Below, piece after piece: positions 1 to 8,282 of a DNA stretch of 40,579 nt (position 1 is its first letter; each line of letters begins with the position of its first letter). The notes under the pieces were generated by a model. The model was not told the origin of the DNA. It ran no database searches and worked only from the letters and a program-made list of their open reading frames with translations. The position numbers and the translations under genes are program-made. This DNA is from Tepidanaerobacter acetatoxydans_A. Lineage in GTDB: Bacteria; Bacillota; Thermosediminibacteria; Thermosediminibacterales; Tepidanaerobacteraceae. Location of the stretch: contig JALHJR010000016.1 of NCBI GenBank assembly GCA_022840405.1, positions 1-40,579 of the forward strand, written 5' to 3'.

Positions 1-76
1 TCAAGTGCCAAGGGATGGGACGTTGCCCTTGGACGAAAAGCTTTTCGCTTGCGGTAAGTTATCGCGTTCGCTGCCA
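1..76 (+). promoter_or_regulatory. Tetrahydrofolate (THF) riboswitch, 5' end missing
   Basis: This is a folate-sensing leader for folT. Seen: a stem CCAAGG/CCTTGG (about 8-32) closes a loop reading ATGGGACGTTG. It is followed by ACGAAAAGC, a short hairpin, GCTTGCGGTAA, and then TTATCGCGTTCGCTGCC. These segments line up, in order, with the conserved THF riboswitch elements (AUGGGAUGUCG loop, ACGAAGC, GCGCGGUGAA and the closing UGCAUCCGCUCC strand). The 5' half of the closing P1 helix lies before base 1. The gene downstream is a folate ECF S component, the classic target of this class. Identification is from remembered consensus, not a covariance search. Confidence 0.82.
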
Positions 77-114
77 CATCAGAGGAACAAAGCCTTTTTC
101 CGTTGGTGTGGCAG
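71..114 (+). promoter_or_regulatory. Riboswitch expression-platform hairpin
   Basis: CTGCCACA (71-78) pairs perfectly with TGTGGCAG (107-114). The left arm overlaps the presumed 3' strand of riboswitch P1 (CTGCC), so the two helices should exclude each other. There is no U-tract after the hairpin, so control of translation or of a downstream structure is more likely than simple termination. A strong ribosome binding site, GGAGGGAGG, follows at 138-146. Confidence 0.5.
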
Positions 115-157
115 AATAACATAATGCCATTAAAAATGGAGGGAGGCTTATTTTTTG

Positions 158-682
158 ATGAAAAAACTTTCTACAAAAGAAATGGTGTATCTGTCTTTTT
201 TGGTTGCCCTTAACGTTGTACTGTCAAGGGTTGCGAGTATAAGAATAAATATTGGAACAGTTGAGGGCATAAGGATAGGCTTTGGAGCTTTTCCGACTAT
301 CTTTGCAGGTATCATGTTTGGGCCGCTTGCCGGAGGAATAGTAGGTGCTGTGGGAGATTTCCTGGGATTTTTCATAAATCCAACCGGATTTTATTTCCCG
401 CCGATTACTCTTTCAGCAGCTCTCGGCGGTATAATACCCGCCCTTATTTTGCAGACTTTCTTTAAACAGCAAAATCAATCCCTCTGGCAATATATAATAG
501 CCATTGGTATAGGCCAAGTTATAACATCGGTTATCTTAACACCGTACTTTTTACAGCTTGGCTTTAATATACCGTTCTTTGTCACACTGCCGGCAAGAAT
601 CATTGCACAGACAATCAACGTCCCGCTTTATTCTTTTTTGACTCTGGCAATTAAAAAGAAAGCCGATGTGATATTAAACTAA
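158..682 (+). CDS. folT: Folate ECF transporter S component
   Basis: Membrane-embedded substrate-capture subunit of an energy-coupling-factor vitamin importer; it would work with a shared EcfA-A'-T module that is not in this window. The 174-residue protein is almost entirely hydrophobic helices. It carries the FolT-type segment GFGAFPTIFAGIMFGPLAGG, then GDFLGFFINPTG and YFPPITLSAALGG in its first half. The length fits the family. Start choice: ATG at 158 after GGAGGGAGG (138-146); a TTG at 155 is also possible. Substrate assignment as folate rests on these motifs plus the THF riboswitch immediately upstream, two independent lines of evidence. Confidence 0.9.
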   Translation: MKKLSTKEMVYLSFLVALNVVLSRVASIRINIGTVEGIRIGFGAFPTIFAGIMFGPLAGGIVGAVGDFLGFFINPTGFYFPPITLSAALGGIIPALILQTFFKQQNQSLWQYIIAIGIGQVITSVILTPYFLQLGFNIPFFVTLPARIIAQTINVPLYSFLTLAIKKKADVILN

Positions 683-704
683 AGCCCCTAATAGGGGCTT
701 TAGT
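678..704 (+). terminator. Perfect hairpin after folT
   Basis: ACTAAAGCCCCTA and TAGGGGCTTTAGT form a 13-bp perfect stem with a one-base loop, and the folT stop codon lies in the left arm. The following bases are only moderately T-rich (TATAT), so termination may be imperfect. No gene lies on the other side until 1036. Confidence 0.6.
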
Positions 705-898
705 TATATGGAACACGTCGGACAAACAAAAGTTATTATCAGCTGTCTAGTTGTCTTATATTCCAATTTACCTGCGCAGCTATCTACCAATGTGCAATGT
801 GACCGCAAATATGACAAAGCCATATAAAATGTGATGTAACTGAGTTCCTCATAATCATTTATAGTTATATTTCAAAATATTTGCATTAATATGTTACA

Positions 899-926
899 TT
901 GCATAATTTCATTGTAATTATATAAT
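899..926 (+). promoter_or_regulatory. Vegetative-type promoter upstream of the 705-aa SPOCS gene
   Basis: TTGCAT (899-904), 16-bp spacer, TATAAT (921-926), about 110 bases before the gene at 1036. It resembles a sigma-A promoter and is the only clear signal in the 683-1035 gap. The rest of that gap is AT-rich with no coding sequence or RNA that I recognise. A sporulation-sigma promoter would be expected if the gene is spore-related; I could not identify one confidently. Confidence 0.45.
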
Positions 927-1035
927 GATTAGTTTGGTAAGCGAATCACAGAGAATACCAAGTAATTTAAGGACTAAACCCTTCATAAATCAATTGCTAA
1001 TATCATAAAAATTATAGGAGAAGAAGGTGAGATAG

Positions 1036-3153
1036 GTGGAATTATTCAGAACGGAAGAAGTGATCTGGGAGAAAAATTATCAAAAAGATGTCCAAGTATC
1101 TGTCGATTTAAAACCTGCTCCTATAAAAATTACAGATGTTATTTTACACGTCATAAATGTAAATTATACACTAAATGAAGGCACTATAATAATCTCTGCA
1201 ATCCTAGAGCTTGATTTATATTTTTTAGATAAGGAAGGCAAGGTACATTTCTGTAATATCGAAAAACCTTTGGAATATGGAATACTTCCGGAAAAGGTTA
1301 TAAAAGATATGAATTTTTATATAATATGTTACGGTGAACAACAGGGCCAACATCTATCAGGGAATTTACTTACTATAAACCTGCTTGTTAATATAGGGTT
1401 GCAAGGTGTTATTGAAAAGAATTCTTCCACTTTCCCGCCTAAAAGGTTGGAAAAAGAAAAAATAACGACATTTAAAGTCATGGGAGAAAAAAGAGAGCAT
1501 GCAACACTGAAAAGCACATTCGAAAAACAGGATTGCCAACATATAATAATTATGAAACCTCATCTAAGTGAAACTAATTTCAGGGTGCTGCGCGGTGCTG
1601 TGATGCTTGAAGGTGAAGTAACTGTTGAAGTGTTTTATTTAAGTACTCAAGGAATAGAAAAATATAGCACTATTGCCGTTCCAATAGAAAAAATAGTATC
1701 ATTTGCTGAAGCTGAACCCAATCAAACGGCCAGAATGACTGTTGATTATATAGACATTTATTACAAGCCCTGCGGAAAAAACAATTGTTATGATGTAATA
1801 ATTACTCTGGAATATATGATTAAGATTCTAAAAAAAGCAGAAAATCAGGTTATTACAGACTTCAATGAGCCGGGATATGAGGTTATAAAAGAAGAATTTT
1901 TATTAAAAGAAGTTATAACTGAAGGTGAGTTTGCTTTCTTGGAACAAAAGTCTTTTTTATGCGAATCCGACATTAAATGCATTGTAGACTTACAGGGAAA
2001 AATAGAGAGCATATCTCATACCGTCGAGGGAGGCAGATTAGTAGTAGATGGCATTATTGGTTTGGAAATTATCTATGCGGATGAACAGCTAAAGCATATG
2101 TATAAATACATTCAAATTGACTTTAGTAATAGTTATCTGCTGGCACAAATTGTTGAAGGAACCATGTTTGATGTAAATGTAAATATAATCCATCTTTCAG
2201 GAGCATTAAAAGAGGAAACTATTATGATAAAAGCTCTGATAGAAGTCGCCTTTTCCGGCAGTATTAGACGGCAGGCTGCTGTAGTGACGGATGTGCTTCC
2301 CCGGGATCAGATATTACAAGAACTTGTAAGTGTAGAAAAGATATTAGATTCAAAGACTATTGATTTTACTGAAAAATATGAAATAAATATTGACAGGGAT
2401 TTAAAGGAAATAGAAGATGTGAAATCAGAAATAGATTTTCTAGATGTTGTTATATTAGATTACAGATTCCTGATTCAAGGAACGCTTAGTGTAGATATAT
2501 ATTACATCGGAACAGATGATATAGTACACTGCCAAAAAAGCATAGTACCTGTCGGGATATTAGGCAGCGTGGTTAATGGTGATACCGGTATGCAAATCAG
2601 AGTAAATCCCAAAATTTGTCAGGTATCAATAGGAGCTAAGAACTCATCATCTGTTCAACTGTTTTTTTCTTTAAGTTTTGCCATAGAAGCAACCAAACAG
2701 GAAGATATTTATTTAGTTACAGGGGTAAGAACTGAGTCTGTAGGAAATTATCGGCAAGTTTATTTTAACAAACATGTATTCAATATTAACCATACTATGC
2801 CGCTTATCTCACCTGCACTTTTCATTAGAGATATCAAGGTTGTCCCAAACAAAAAGCGGTATGAACAACATGCTGATGGCTTATGGGCGGTTGGAAAGCT
2901 TTATTTTGATATAATGTATACAGGCAAAGATAAGTATGTGTACCAGGACTTTGACGAATTAGATTTTAGGTTTCACATCAAAGACGAGTTAAACATTTAT
3001 AAAGGCGATTTCGATTTAGAAATCTTACCTTCTAAAGTTTTTCTGACATCTGAAGGCCAAATGCTAGAATCAGAATTTCAATTGACAATAAAAACATATC
3101 ACTGGGAAAATTGTGATATAGGGAGTGACTCAATTGATACAAAAAGCACGTGA
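1036..3153 (+). CDS. Large multi-SPOCS (DUF3794) domain protein
   Basis: 705-residue protein built of roughly four to five degenerate SPOCS/DUF3794-like beta-rich units of about 120-140 residues. Each shows the pattern hydrophobic strand - 'L.V.IYYIGTDD.VH' - acidic linker - repeat; the clearest unit is around residues 480-560 (GTLSVDIYYIGTDDIVHCQK). There is no signal peptide or membrane segment, so it is probably cytoplasmic. SPOCS domains occur in C. difficile SipL, which binds the spore coat ATPase SpoIVA; a spore-coat role here is inference. GTG start at 1036 follows AAGGTGA. The units are more diverged than in the 638- and 551-aa relatives nearby. The next gene overlaps its 3' end, suggesting one transcript. 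Confidence 0.75.
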   Translation: MELFRTEEVIWEKNYQKDVQVSVDLKPAPIKITDVILHVINVNYTLNEGTIIISAILELDLYFLDKEGKVHFCNIEKPLEYGILPEKVIKDMNFYIICYGEQQGQHLSGNLLTINLLVNIGLQGVIEKNSSTFPPKRLEKEKITTFKVMGEKREHATLKSTFEKQDCQHIIIMKPHLSETNFRVLRGAVMLEGEVTVEVFYLSTQGIEKYSTIAVPIEKIVSFAEAEPNQTARMTVDYIDIYYKPCGKNNCYDVIITLEYMIKILKKAENQVITDFNEPGYEVIKEEFLLKEVITEGEFAFLEQKSFLCESDIKCIVDLQGKIESISHTVEGGRLVVDGIIGLEIIYADEQLKHMYKYIQIDFSNSYLLAQIVEGTMFDVNVNIIHLSGALKEETIMIKALIEVAFSGSIRRQAAVVTDVLPRDQILQELVSVEKILDSKTIDFTEKYEINIDRDLKEIEDVKSEIDFLDVVILDYRFLIQGTLSVDIYYIGTDDIVHCQKSIVPVGILGSVVNGDTGMQIRVNPKICQVSIGAKNSSSVQLFFSLSFAIEATKQEDIYLVTGVRTESVGNYRQVYFNKHVFNINHTMPLISPALFIRDIKVVPNKKRYEQHADGLWAVGKLYFDIMYTGKDKYVYQDFDELDFRFHIKDELNIYKGDFDLEILPSKVFLTSEGQMLESEFQLTIKTYHWENCDIGSDSIDTKST

Positions 3154-3592
3154 TGGTATTGTAAAGTTTTTTAAAGATTTTTCCAATCTGGACGTAGAAG
3201 TGATAGATATTACCGAAGGGGCTAAGGACTTATCCGCTCTTTGTAAGTTTCCGGATGGAGAGTATCAAGTGCTTTTAAATGATGATTTTACAATAAAGGC
3301 ATATTATCGGAAAAAACCATACAAGCATGATTTAAATACAAATGATAAGACTTCGGGAAATAATGTTATTTTAAATAATTCAAAGCCGGCAAATCCAGGT
3401 ATTTCAAATGTAAAAAAACCGGAACTTTCTAACAGCGAGCAAGTCGTTGCTCTCATTGTCAAAAAAAACCCCGGGATAAATGCTTATGAAATAAGAAAAG
3501 AAATAAACATGAGATTTGTCATGCTTATTCCTATATTGCAAAAGCTGCTAAGTTTTGGGGTTATAAAAAAAGATGGTGAAAAATACTACTAA
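3134..3592 (+). CDS. Hypothetical protein with C-terminal winged-helix-like domain
   Basis: About 152 residues, product not recognised. The N-terminal ~65 residues form an alpha/beta segment ending YQVLLNDDFTIKAYYRKKPY, faintly reminiscent of the GvpO family (low confidence). An Asn/Lys/Pro-rich linker follows. The last ~50 residues (SEQVVALIVKKNPGINAYEI, then LLSFGVIKKDGEKYY) look like a small winged helix. I prefer TTG at 3134, which has GGGAG 9 bases upstream; GTG at 3125 lacks a spaced ribosome site. The gene overlaps the 705-aa SPOCS gene by about 20 bases, implying translational coupling. No terminator is obvious before the convergent gene at 3644. Confidence 0.6.
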   Translation: MIQKARDGIVKFFKDFSNLDVEVIDITEGAKDLSALCKFPDGEYQVLLNDDFTIKAYYRKKPYKHDLNTNDKTSGNNVILNNSKPANPGISNVKKPELSNSEQVVALIVKKNPGINAYEIRKEINMRFVMLIPILQKLLSFGVIKKDGEKYY

Positions 3593-3643
3593 ATATTGGA
3601 CGCCCCACAGTTTGAAAATATCAATAATCAAATTCTCTACATA

Positions 3644-5560
3644 TCAGCTTATAACATCTACCACAACATCTACTGGCTTAAAGCCTTCATCTACTACATT
3701 TAACATCAATGTTCGTTTTACAACGACCAAATCGGTATCATAAACCTCAGTTACCACATACATCTGTTTTATTTCATGTGTAGGCAACTCGGCCAGTATG
3801 AGTATTTTGTTTGTAGTAATATCAGGACCTGTTACATCAGTTACAACATATACAATTTCCTTTTTAAAACCTCTTACAGTAGCCCTGATTGTTACGAGTA
3901 TCCTAATTTGATTGCCTCCCGGTAATATTGAAAGATCTACATGCTCCACCTCAGCTTTAACTTCGATGATGTCGCTGGGGAGAATTCCTTCTAAGGGCAC
4001 CAATACAGCAAAGTGCTTTTGCCTTTCTATTTTGTAAATTAAACCTTCTGAGTCAGCATAAGAAATGTAGCATTTAAAATAGCCGGATACAATGATTTCA
4101 TTTTCTAGTATTGATGTAGTTGTACTTTCAATGATACACTTATACTTACCGATGCTTGCTGCAGGCGGATAAACGTCAATAGTATTTGATACTAGAGTTT
4201 GTTTGCTGGCTGTTGATTCTGTACATACTATAATCGGATCTTTTGTGACAATTATGTTCTCTATTATTTCAATCGGTTCAATATCATGCACCATAACCTG
4301 TGTAGAAGTTTCTCCCACAATTAACGGTAACCTCACCCTAAGGTCTTGAGCTGTTCCTTGAGCTACAGGCAATATGTCCTTTTCTACAATAGTCACATCA
4401 AAACGAATTATATTATATTCATTGAGCTTTCTGCTACAGGTTAATTCATATTTAGTATATTCTACAACCGGTACAATCACAGCATTTAGACCAGGCCTAG
4501 CACCGGGATAATCAGTAAAAGCGGTAAAAGGAATGTCTGCCGATTGATGGTAATTGACATTATCTGTCCCGACATAATATATTTGTTTATGGATTATGCC
4601 TTGAATTATCACTTTATCCATAACAACTAATGATGAGATATTGCGAAGGTTTACTTTTATATCTCTTATTTTAATGGCTTCATGTTCTAAAATTTCTACA
4701 GACTCTACCATATGCTGAAATGATGTGCTTTCGCCTATTAAACCGTTTATAACATATTCTTGCCCATCTTGTGCCACGGCAATGCTCATCGTAATCTCTT
4801 GTGTCACGGTTACATTGCATTGAATGATTGCTTTTAATTTTAGCTCATTTGGGGAAATAACGTCAACTTTATTCATTTCTATGACCGGTTCTGCATATAC
4901 ATTCATTTCAGGCAATGCACCTTCAACTTGTGCAAAACAGCTTACAGGAATGTCAAAAGACTGATGATAGGATATATTATCTTCCCCAATATAAAATATT
5001 TGATTATGCAAGATAGCTTGAATTAAAATCTTATTATCTAATACGTCTGCATTATTGATAGTTACTGTGGCCCGACACTCCTCCACTTTTTGTATTGACC
5101 TATCCAGAACCAAGATATCTTCGACCAAAACCTGCTCTGAGCTTTCTTTGATTACTGTTTCGGCGATAACACTTTTATCGGTGCCTGCTACTAGAAAAAT
5201 ATAAGAAATATCCTCTGCAATGGCAGTTATTTTTACAATTGCTTTACAAAAAACCTGTTCACCGGAAGGTGCAAGTTTCGCCTCAATGCTTTCTAAATCA
5301 GCGAAAATATTTACATTCATTCCCGGGGCTATGCCGGGGATGTCTAATATGGCACTGAATGGAATATTACCTGAGATATGATGTACCTTGTCGTCGATTC
5401 CTACAAAAAAGACCTGTTTATGAACGATGCCTTGTATAATTAACTTATCGTTAAGTGTTATATAATTTAATGATCTTATTTCCCCGATAACCTTTTTGAG
5501 CTTTCGAGCTATTGTTGGCTGCTGCCTTTTTAAATTGAAAGCATTTAGTTGTTTGAGCAT
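3644..5560 (-). CDS. Multi-SPOCS (DUF3794) domain protein, 638 aa
   Basis: Soluble protein with about four SPOCS/DUF3794 units at roughly residues 15-125, 130-265, 270-405 and 430-600. The units share the signature 'DK.IIQG..HKQI.YVG.D...H...DIPF..F.D..GA.PGMN'; for example VIIQGIIHKQIYYVGTDNVN in unit three. The last unit is diverged. No signal peptide. ATG start with GGGGGA just upstream. It is the downstream member of a minus-strand run with the 151-aa SPOCS gene and glycosyltransferases. Known: SPOCS domains mediate coat-protein assembly in SipL. Inferred: a repeated structural or adaptor protein of the spore surface. Confidence 0.8.
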   Translation of the reverse strand: MLKQLNAFNLKRQQPTIARKLKKVIGEIRSLNYITLNDKLIIQGIVHKQVFFVGIDDKVHHISGNIPFSAILDIPGIAPGMNVNIFADLESIEAKLAPSGEQVFCKAIVKITAIAEDISYIFLVAGTDKSVIAETVIKESSEQVLVEDILVLDRSIQKVEECRATVTINNADVLDNKILIQAILHNQIFYIGEDNISYHQSFDIPVSCFAQVEGALPEMNVYAEPVIEMNKVDVISPNELKLKAIIQCNVTVTQEITMSIAVAQDGQEYVINGLIGESTSFQHMVESVEILEHEAIKIRDIKVNLRNISSLVVMDKVIIQGIIHKQIYYVGTDNVNYHQSADIPFTAFTDYPGARPGLNAVIVPVVEYTKYELTCSRKLNEYNIIRFDVTIVEKDILPVAQGTAQDLRVRLPLIVGETSTQVMVHDIEPIEIIENIIVTKDPIIVCTESTASKQTLVSNTIDVYPPAASIGKYKCIIESTTTSILENEIIVSGYFKCYISYADSEGLIYKIERQKHFAVLVPLEGILPSDIIEVKAEVEHVDLSILPGGNQIRILVTIRATVRGFKKEIVYVVTDVTGPDITTNKILILAELPTHEIKQMYVVTEVYDTDLVVVKRTLMLNVVDEGFKPVDVVVDVIS

Positions 5561-5653
5561 ATTGAATCCCCCTGACTTAATCGTACTTACTAGTTTATTA
5601 TATTCAGCACGAGGAGGTAATGATATTAAGATTTACCTAAAAAATGATAGGCT

Positions 5654-6109
5654 TTAAATAAATATATTGCGATATTCAATAAGTTCAATGTACATGTTGA
5701 CCACTATCTGTTTTGAAATATCTTTCTCAAAAGTCTTATATGTCAAGTGGGTATCTATATTATATATAACCTCCATATGGGATTTTGCCTCAGGAATGGA
5801 AACAGAATCGGAAAACAACTCATAAAAAGCAGCATTTTTTACTATGCCATTATAAACGTAGTAAATATCTTCTAAAAACTCTATATCGAACATAACCAAG
5901 CCCTTTACTATATCAAAACTTACTTTTTCTACCAAAAAATCAACTTTTTTTATCTTTTCAGGAATATCCGGCAGAGAATTCCTAATGGGTAAAAGAAATG
6001 AAATATTCTTTTTAGCTGCTACCACCGGCAGGCGTACCTCGATAGGGCCGACTGGCCTTGGCGGAACCCTTATAAAATTGTTAGTGCACTTGGCAACATG
6101 TGTAAACAT
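5654..6109 (-). CDS. Small single-SPOCS-like protein
   Basis: About 151 residues, apparently one SPOCS-like unit: an N-terminal strand region (VGPIEVRLPVVAAKKNISF), a central beta segment with FDIEFLEDIYYVYNGIV, and an IPEAKSHMEV turn matching the position of 'GA.PGM' in the larger relatives. There is no signal peptide. I chose ATG at 6109, eight bases after AAGGTG; GTG at 6118 would place the start inside that site. It lies 12 bases after the family 4 glycosyltransferase gene, so it is probably cotranscribed. The SPOCS match is weaker than for the two large neighbours. Confidence 0.55.
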   Translation of the reverse strand: MFTHVAKCTNNFIRVPPRPVGPIEVRLPVVAAKKNISFLLPIRNSLPDIPEKIKKVDFLVEKVSFDIVKGLVMFDIEFLEDIYYVYNGIVKNAAFYELFSDSVSIPEAKSHMEVIYNIDTHLTYKTFEKDISKQIVVNMYIELIEYRNIFI

Positions 6110-6121
6110 TCTTACCACACC

Positions 6122-7234
6122 TTATCTAAAGACTTGCTTAATTACTTTTTCCCATTTTTGCTTCCAACGCTCAATATTAAAAGCTTCAGCTACTTTTTTT
6201 GCATTTTTGCCCATACGCTGTTTTTCATCTTCATTGTTAAGGAGATACTCAATGGCTTCTATTAGATTGCTTGAGGTTGGTTTTATCAATATTCCATTAT
6301 AACCGTCGATTATTAAATCAGTTAGGCCTCCAACAGGCGTGGCAATGACGGCACACCCTGAAGCCATAGCTTCCAGGCACGAAAGGGAAGTCCCTTCAGT
6401 TGCTTTAGTAGGAATTAAAGCAATATCCATTTGTGAGTAAATCTCATACATAATATGCGGAGGCTGCCAGTAGTAATATATATTTTTGTTTTCCGATGCC
6501 CATTTGAGAGCCTCAGCTTCCAACAAATCAGAATGGCCTCTTCCTACAAAATGAAACTCTATTTTATCAGGATACCTTGATGTCAGTACTTTGGCAGCAT
6601 GGCACGCTTCGTTTAAACCTCGTACGGATGTAAGCCGACGAGGGAATATCACTTTTATTTTGTTGTTAGTGTTTCCCCTAGGTTTCAAACTATTAATATC
6701 TACGAAATTCGGTATATACTCCAGCTTATGAGAGAGGCCGGGCCATGTGGCATTTATCCAATTTATAGTATTTGTATCTACAGAAACCACTTTTTGAGGA
6801 CCACTTAATGCAATATGGTATCTTCTAAGCCATTCTTTTTTAGCAGATTCTGTAGGAAGCTGTGAATCAAATTCGGGATAATCCCAAAAAACCCCGTGGG
6901 AAATTGATATACTTTTCTCTAAAACTTGCGGATATGCTAAAAAGGTTACAAAATAAATGGCATAATCTATTTCCATTGCCTGTTCATGAAAGTGCTGATT
7001 TAGGCGTGGGAAAGTCATGAATTCGTTTTTGGTTTCTCGGATTGAATTTATTTGGACACCATGTAAAAGCTCTTTTTGCCATCCGCTTCCGATCTGCCAC
7101 CAAGCTACTTTATAACCTAAATCCATCAAAAGCTTAGTTAATTCAAATCCGTACCGTTCTGCTCCACCATATATCATTCTTAGGCCATCTGGGCTATAAA
7201 AATTGGTAGTTAAGATTCCAATCCGCTTTGACAC
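6122..7234 (-). CDS. Glycosyltransferase family 4 (GT-B)
   Basis: Cytoplasmic retaining glycosyltransferase of the GT4 type; the sugar donor and acceptor cannot be read from sequence. The 370-residue protein has the N-terminal GGAERYGFELTKLL motif (about 23-36) typical of GT4 enzymes. The C-terminal nucleotide-sugar domain carries the EX7E pair (E280 and E288 in EGTSLSCLEAMASG) followed by VIATPVGG. GTG start at 7234 after GGGGGA. Its neighbours are a GT2 enzyme, a GT remnant and SPOCS genes. This suggests glycosylation of a surface or coat component made by the same cluster, which is an inference from context. Confidence 0.88.
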   Translation of the reverse strand: MSKRIGILTTNFYSPDGLRMIYGGAERYGFELTKLLMDLGYKVAWWQIGSGWQKELLHGVQINSIRETKNEFMTFPRLNQHFHEQAMEIDYAIYFVTFLAYPQVLEKSISISHGVFWDYPEFDSQLPTESAKKEWLRRYHIALSGPQKVVSVDTNTINWINATWPGLSHKLEYIPNFVDINSLKPRGNTNNKIKVIFPRRLTSVRGLNEACHAAKVLTSRYPDKIEFHFVGRGHSDLLEAEALKWASENKNIYYYWQPPHIMYEIYSQMDIALIPTKATEGTSLSCLEAMASGCAVIATPVGGLTDLIIDGYNGILIKPTSSNLIEAIEYLLNNEDEKQRMGKNAKKVAEAFNIERWKQKWEKVIKQVFR

Positions 7235-7250
7235 ATTATTTCCCCCTATT

Positions 7251-7487
7251 CTAAGGTTCTAAAATTAATTCTTTTATTTTTTCAGCTATACATATAGCTC
7301 GCATTTTCCAAGTGTTCTGTTTTGCTATTTCCATTCGTAATTTTATTTTTTCTTGGCTTTTTCCATTATAAACTGCCCAATCAAGGCATGATACAAAGTC
7401 CTCTGGTGTTCTTGCAAGCCTAACATCTGCCAATCCTTCCAACTGGGGCAGATTTGTAGATACCACCAGGTATAGAACATCATACAT
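7251..7487 (-). pseudogene. C-terminal remnant of a glycosyltransferase
   Basis: A 78-residue reading frame that matches only the tail of a GT1/GT4-type glycosyltransferase: 'VVSTNLPQLEGLADVRLA', then 'RTPEDFV', then 'KLRMEIAKQNTW'. In full enzymes this follows a 'YDYLAAGKPVVST' segment. Here the frame begins MYDVLYLVVST, as if that segment had been shortened and everything before it deleted. The ATG is immediately next to the GT2 stop codon (TAA-ATG) and has a weak GAGGTG site, so it may still be translated. It might instead have been kept as a small partner of the GT2 enzyme; I favour decay. Confidence 0.6.
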
Positions 7488-8237
7488 TTACGAGTACACC
7501 TCTTGCAAAAAACTAAGCCGCTTTGAATCTTTCCATGTTTCCAAATCATGGGGCTTTGGTGTTATCATTATACTTTGAGTATGTGGCCTGATTTGTCCAA
7601 AAAATTTTATATCCTTATCTCGATAAAACAAAAACTTCTTATAATGATCCTTTGAATCTGCCCAACCAAAATGCTTGATTCTGATGTCTGAGTAATAAGG
7701 TATAAAATTTTCACAGGGCCGCGGGAATCTGCCGCAGTGAATTTCTCTATCAGGCCAATAATAACTTATATCGGGGTTGTATCTTATTAAAAAAGGCCAG
7801 AACGTGGTCCATGGATTCCAACCGCCATCTATCCTATAACAGATTTTGGATGACCAAAAATCAAATACTCTAAAATAAATAGCATCATAATAATCCTGAT
7901 TTATTAACAAAAGTATTTCATCAATAATTCTGTCTTCAAAAATTTCATCGGCATCGATAGCCAAAATCCAGTTTGGATTTTGTGCTATTGTTAGTTCCCA
8001 CAGCTTTGATCTTAAAGCCGACTCATTTTCTTCAAAGATACAATGCTCATTTTTATAAGCTATAACTTTCTCATTTCTGTTGACAATTTCAAAGGTATCA
8101 TCTTCTGAGGCATCGTCAAGGACTACTATTTTATCAACCCATTGTGAAAGATGATTTAACACTTCACATAGATGCCGACCCGATTCATTTCTTGCAGGCA
8201 TCATCGCCACAATATTACTCTCACGATGTTTTCCCAT
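7488..8237 (-). CDS. Glycosyltransferase family 2 (GT-A)
   Basis: 249-residue cytoplasmic inverting glycosyltransferase. Visible motifs: the N-terminal 'MMPARNESG' strand-loop, 'VVLDDASEDDTFEI' (about 38-51) for nucleotide binding, and the metal-binding DXD as D95-A-D97 in 'ILAIDADEIF'. A region rich in Trp and Tyr (about 125-170) likely shapes the acceptor site. ATG start with GGAGAG upstream. A hairpin terminator separates it from the TasA-like gene upstream, so it probably has its own promoter or depends on read-through. The downstream genes (GT remnant, GT4, SPOCS) are tightly packed. Confidence 0.87.
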   Translation of the reverse strand: MGKHRESNIVAMMPARNESGRHLCEVLNHLSQWVDKIVVLDDASEDDTFEIVNRNEKVIAYKNEHCIFEENESALRSKLWELTIAQNPNWILAIDADEIFEDRIIDEILLLINQDYYDAIYFRVFDFWSSKICYRIDGGWNPWTTFWPFLIRYNPDISYYWPDREIHCGRFPRPCENFIPYYSDIRIKHFGWADSKDHYKKFLFYRDKDIKFFGQIRPHTQSIMITPKPHDLETWKDSKRLSFLQEVYS

Positions 8238-8256
8238 TCAAATCTCTCCTTACAAT

Positions 8257-8280
8257 AAGGGCCTTCTCATGAAGGCCCTT
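8257..8280 (-). terminator. Hairpin between TasA-like gene and GT2 gene
   Basis: AAGGGCCTTC and GAAGGCCCTT form a 10-bp perfect stem with a TCAT loop, directly after the stop codon at 8283-8285. The U-tract is short on the minus strand (TTATT), so partial termination or mRNA stabilisation of the upstream gene is plausible. Confidence 0.6.
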
Positions 8281-8282
8281 GT

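Noticed and set aside
3134..3592. Gas vesicle protein GvpO
   Set aside because: Only a short segment is faintly similar, the C-terminal winged-helix part is foreign to GvpO, and no other gas vesicle genes are present.
5610..5640. Very short plus-strand frame after AGGAGGT near 5610
   Set aside because: It encodes only six residues before a stop, and no promoter or terminator is visible; it could be chance.
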